From positions 1 through 7,412 of the forward strand of contig VBLA01000036.1 of NCBI GenBank assembly GCA_005879245.1: a stretch of 7,412 bases of DNA, written 5' to 3'. Numbering within the stretch: the first letter of the stretch is position 1; every line of letters starts with the position of its first letter. Positions 5,738-7,412 of the stretch are shown here, in pieces. Made by a program: the position numbers and the translations under genes. The notes beneath the pieces were generated by a model that saw only the letters and a list, made by a program, of their open reading frames with translations, searched no databases and was not told where the DNA came from. Origin of the DNA: Deltaproteobacteria bacterium (GTDB lineage: Bacteria > Desulfobacterota > Binatia > DP-6).

Positions 5738-5750
5738 GGGGAGCCCCCTT
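5738..5750 (-). promoter_or_regulatory. Ribosome binding site of the 102-aa gene, able to fold on itself
   Basis: On the minus strand AAGGGGGCTCCCC directly precedes the ATG at 5737. The G-run is the Shine-Dalgarno sequence and can pair with the CCCC next to the ATG across a three-base loop. This might weaken initiation, but so short a stem may have no effect. Confidence 0.35.
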
Positions 5751-5787
5751 TGGATAAAACTAGGTGGCGGCTGCATAGCGCAGGCCC

Positions 5788-5806
5788 GGTCCGGCCGTAA
5801 AGGACC
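5788..5806. repeat. Short inverted repeat between the 177-aa and 102-aa genes
   Basis: GGTCC (5788-5792) and GGACC (5802-5806) flank a nine-base spacer, 15 bases past the stop of the 177-aa gene in its direction of transcription. A five-base-pair stem is weak evidence for a terminator. The same stretch read on the minus strand contains TTTACG, 17-18 bases before CTATGC/TATGCA, a poor but possible promoter for the 102-aa gene. Confidence 0.25.
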
Positions 5807-5820
5807 CCCCGGCGCTCCCT

Positions 5821-6354
5821 TCAGGCGAGGGGGGTGGCTCGAGAGGTGGCCAGATACTCGTGGACGAGGGCGGGCGCACGGCGCAGCGCTTCGTCGAAGT
5901 TCCGGAACAGAGCCTCGCCCACCCATTCGCCCTGGACCCAGGCGTCGAAGGAGGACTCGTCGCCCAGGCGGACCTCTACCAGGCGCTCGCCGGACGGGTC
6001 GCCCGTCATGATCAGCCGGACGGAGGTGCCCGAATCGATGATCACCCCCCGGCCGCCGGGGGGAATGGGGAAGGCAGATTTCACGCGCTCGACGCGCTTC
6101 TCGGGAAAGCGCTCGTCGGCGAGGGCGTGGATGAGTCCCCAGCCGCCAGGCGACGGGGCTCCTTCCTCGAGCCACTTGAGATTCGAGTCCGTCAGGCGGA
6201 GACGCGCCCGCTCCTGCTCGAAGTCCGCTCCCGTACGGAAGAAACGGCCGCCGAACTGCGCGGGAGGGCGCTCGATCGGCTGGCCGTGCGCGTCCTTCCC
6301 GTGATCGACCCACCACCTGTTCTCGACGTTGGGCCGGTCGCCTTTGCCTCCCAC
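5821..6354 (-). CDS. Hypothetical soluble protein, 177 aa
   Basis: I do not recognise a family. The GTG at 6354 is the first start after an in-frame TAG about 36 bases upstream, and I see no good Shine-Dalgarno before it, so the exact start is uncertain. The N-terminal part is polar and aromatic (NRWWVDHGKD near residue 12, FGGRFFRTGADFEQERARLRL near 34-54). The C-terminal part alternates hydrophobic residues as in beta strands (GVIIDSGTSVRLIMTG near 103-118, then LVEVRLGDESSFDAWVQGEW), ending in a helix (EALRRAPALVHEYLATS). There is no signal peptide or membrane helix and no cysteine. Gene direction, a 53-bp gap behind the ornithine-cyclodeaminase-like gene and natural protein composition support it as real. 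The same DNA on the other strand has long open frames of low-complexity, Arg/Pro-rich composition that look like shadows. A role linked to its upstream neighbour is only suggested by position. Confidence 0.68.
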   Translation of the reverse strand: MGGKGDRPNVENRWWVDHGKDAHGQPIERPPAQFGGRFFRTGADFEQERARLRLTDSNLKWLEEGAPSPGGWGLIHALADERFPEKRVERVKSAFPIPPGGRGVIIDSGTSVRLIMTGDPSGERLVEVRLGDESSFDAWVQGEWVGEALFRNFDEALRRAPALVHEYLATSRATPLA

Positions 6355-6407
6355 GCGGCCGAGGGTAGCGAAGCGCTGCGGGGGCTACAAGCCGCGTCCG
6401 GGCGTCG

Positions 6408-7412
6408 TCATGCGCTGCCCTCACCGCCACGCGGGTCGTCTCCCGTCGGGTCGGCCCCGAGACTCGTGGCGAGCAGGTTCAGGAAGAGGCCGACGTCGGT
6501 CACGATGCCGGTCGATTCCACCGAGCCGCGATCCGCGAGCTTGGTCACCACCGCCGGGCTGATGTCGACGCAGATGAGTCGCACCCCGGCGGGCGTCATG
6601 TTCCCGACGCCGATCGAGTGCAGCATCGAGGAGAGCATCAGGATGATCTCGGCGCCGGCGAGCAGGCGCGCGTACTCCTCCTGGGCGCGGAGGAGGTCCA
6701 TCTGAGTATCGGGAAGCGGACCATCATCCCGGATCGAGCCGGCGAGGGCGAACGGCACGCCCCGCTCGACGCACTCGTAGAAGATCCCTCGCTGGATCAG
6801 CCCCTGGCGGACCGCCTGTGCGATGCCGCCGTGGCCGCGTACCAGGTTGATCACCTTCAGGTGGTTGCGGTGACCGCCCTCGACGCCCACCCCACGCTTC
6901 AGGTCCACCCCGAGCGAGGTCCCGAACAGGCTCTGCTCGAGGTCGTGGACGGCGAATCCATTGCCGCCGAGGAGTGCCTGGACGTAGCCCCGACGCACGA
7001 GGCGAGCCAGGTGGGGACCGCCGCCCGTGTGGATCACGACCGGCCCGGCGACCACGGCGATCTTGCTGCCCCGCTCGCGAATGCGGCGCATCTCCCACGC
7101 GATCCGCTCCACCGCCAGCTCCACCCGCCGCTCGCTGGAGACCCCCGAGGCCATGAACTCGAAGGCCGAGCCCGACGGTCGCACGTGCGTCGGATGGGTG
7201 CGCACGCCCTCGATGCCGGAGACGACGCGGTCACCCACCCGGAGGTCGCGGAGCAACCGGCAGGTCACGCGCGGCGCATCGGGCGGGCCGTCGACCACCA
7301 GCACCGCGTCCATGCGTTGCCGCTGCGCACGCACCCAGTGGCCGCGGATGCGGGCCTCGGTCGGGAAGATGGTGGTGCCGTAGAAGTCCTGCGGGGCGAC
7401 GCCTGGCTGGGT
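6408..7412 (-). CDS. LOR/SDH-domain (TIGR00300-type) putative ornithine cyclodeaminase, C-terminal 334 residues; 5' end beyond right edge
   Basis: The sequence matches the family with the LOR/SDH bifunctional-enzyme conserved region (TIGR00300; N-terminal part PF04455). Archaeal members and the C-terminal domain of cyanobacterial AgrE/ArgZ are NAD-dependent ornithine cyclodeaminases giving proline and ammonia. The visible part opens with FYGTTIFPTEARIRGHWV, the family's N-terminal beta region, followed by CRLLRDLRVGDRVV. IAVVAGPVVIHTGGG, YVQALLGGNGFAVHDLEQSL, FGTSLGVDLKRG.GVEGGHRNHL, FYECVERGVPFALAGSIRDD, MLSSMLHSIGVGN and CVDISPAVVTKLADRGS follow, then a TDVGLF near the end. An internal GTG at 7334 is not the true start: the frame and family-like sequence continue to the window edge, leaving roughly 70-85 residues missing from a usual length of about 400-420. 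No arginine dihydrolase domain is visible, but it would lie outside. It is first in an apparent minus-strand operon. Ornithine to proline is the family's known reaction; for this protein it is inferred. Confidence 0.92.
   Translation of the reverse strand, partial: TQPGVAPQDFYGTTIFPTEARIRGHWVRAQRQRMDAVLVVDGPPDAPRVTCRLLRDLRVGDRVVSGIEGVRTHPTHVRPSGSAFEFMASGVSSERRVELAVERIAWEMRRIRERGSKIAVVAGPVVIHTGGGPHLARLVRRGYVQALLGGNGFAVHDLEQSLFGTSLGVDLKRGVGVEGGHRNHLKVINLVRGHGGIAQAVRQGLIQRGIFYECVERGVPFALAGSIRDDGPLPDTQMDLLRAQEEYARLLAGAEIILMLSSMLHSIGVGNMTPAGVRLICVDISPAVVTKLADRGSVESTGIVTDVGLFLNLLATSLGADPTGDDPRGGEGSA

Noticed and set aside
5738..6430. Upstream extension of the 102-aa minus-strand frame to a 333-codon ORF
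   Set aside because: Beyond ATG 5737 the translation becomes Arg/Pro-rich and overlaps the 177-aa gene in another frame. A good Shine-Dalgarno sequence marks 5737 as the start.

Overview
The window is GC-rich throughout (roughly 70% G+C by eye) and densely coded. GTG starts are common and intergenic gaps are short. It has no insertion sequences, tRNA or rRNA genes, or CRISPR repeats. The gene content (LuxE-type acyl-protein synthetase, class III CoA-transferase, archaeal-type ornithine cyclodeaminase/LOR-SDH family) and base composition suggest a chromosome segment of a high-GC environmental bacterium. Candidates include an uncultured soil or sediment lineage near Deltaproteobacteria, Methylomirabilota or Rokubacteria; this placement is a guess.

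Left part, minus strand (1-911): the first 303 codons of a LuxE-family acyl-protein synthetase, cut by the window edge. It diverges from the next gene across a 114-bp intergenic region (912-1025) that carries three tandem copies of a 10-bp repeat and a short inverted repeat.

Centre, plus strand (1026-5266): four closely packed genes that look like one operon. They are a small three-TPR protein, an unrecognised 89-residue helical protein, a CaiB/BaiF class III CoA-transferase that overlaps it by 4 bp (GTGA), and a large polytopic membrane protein with a spermidine-synthase-like domain between two blocks of membrane helices. The last gene has no ATG, GTG or TTG at its true N-terminus. Its reading frame starts either at a CTG behind a good Shine-Dalgarno sequence, or at an ATG overlapping the CoA-transferase stop that is interrupted by TGA four codons later.

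Right part, minus strand (7412 to 5429): the gene order in the direction of transcription is a LOR/SDH-family (TIGR00300-type) putative ornithine cyclodeaminase cut by the right edge, an unrecognised 177-residue soluble protein, and a 102-residue single-pass membrane protein with a coiled coil. The two convergent gene groups meet in a 162-bp region (5267-5428) rich in stem-loops. It contains two copies of a 22-bp hairpin unit that differ only by a compensatory base-pair swap, one of them nested inside a larger inverted repeat.

Functionally, LuxE (ATP-dependent activation of a fatty or carboxylic acid) and the CoA-transferase both handle activated carboxylic acids. That is the only visible metabolic link, and no physiological pathway can be named. 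I see no convincing novel defence or mobile system. The points most worth a second look are the unusual start and architecture of the spermidine-synthase-like membrane protein, and the covarying hairpin pair.
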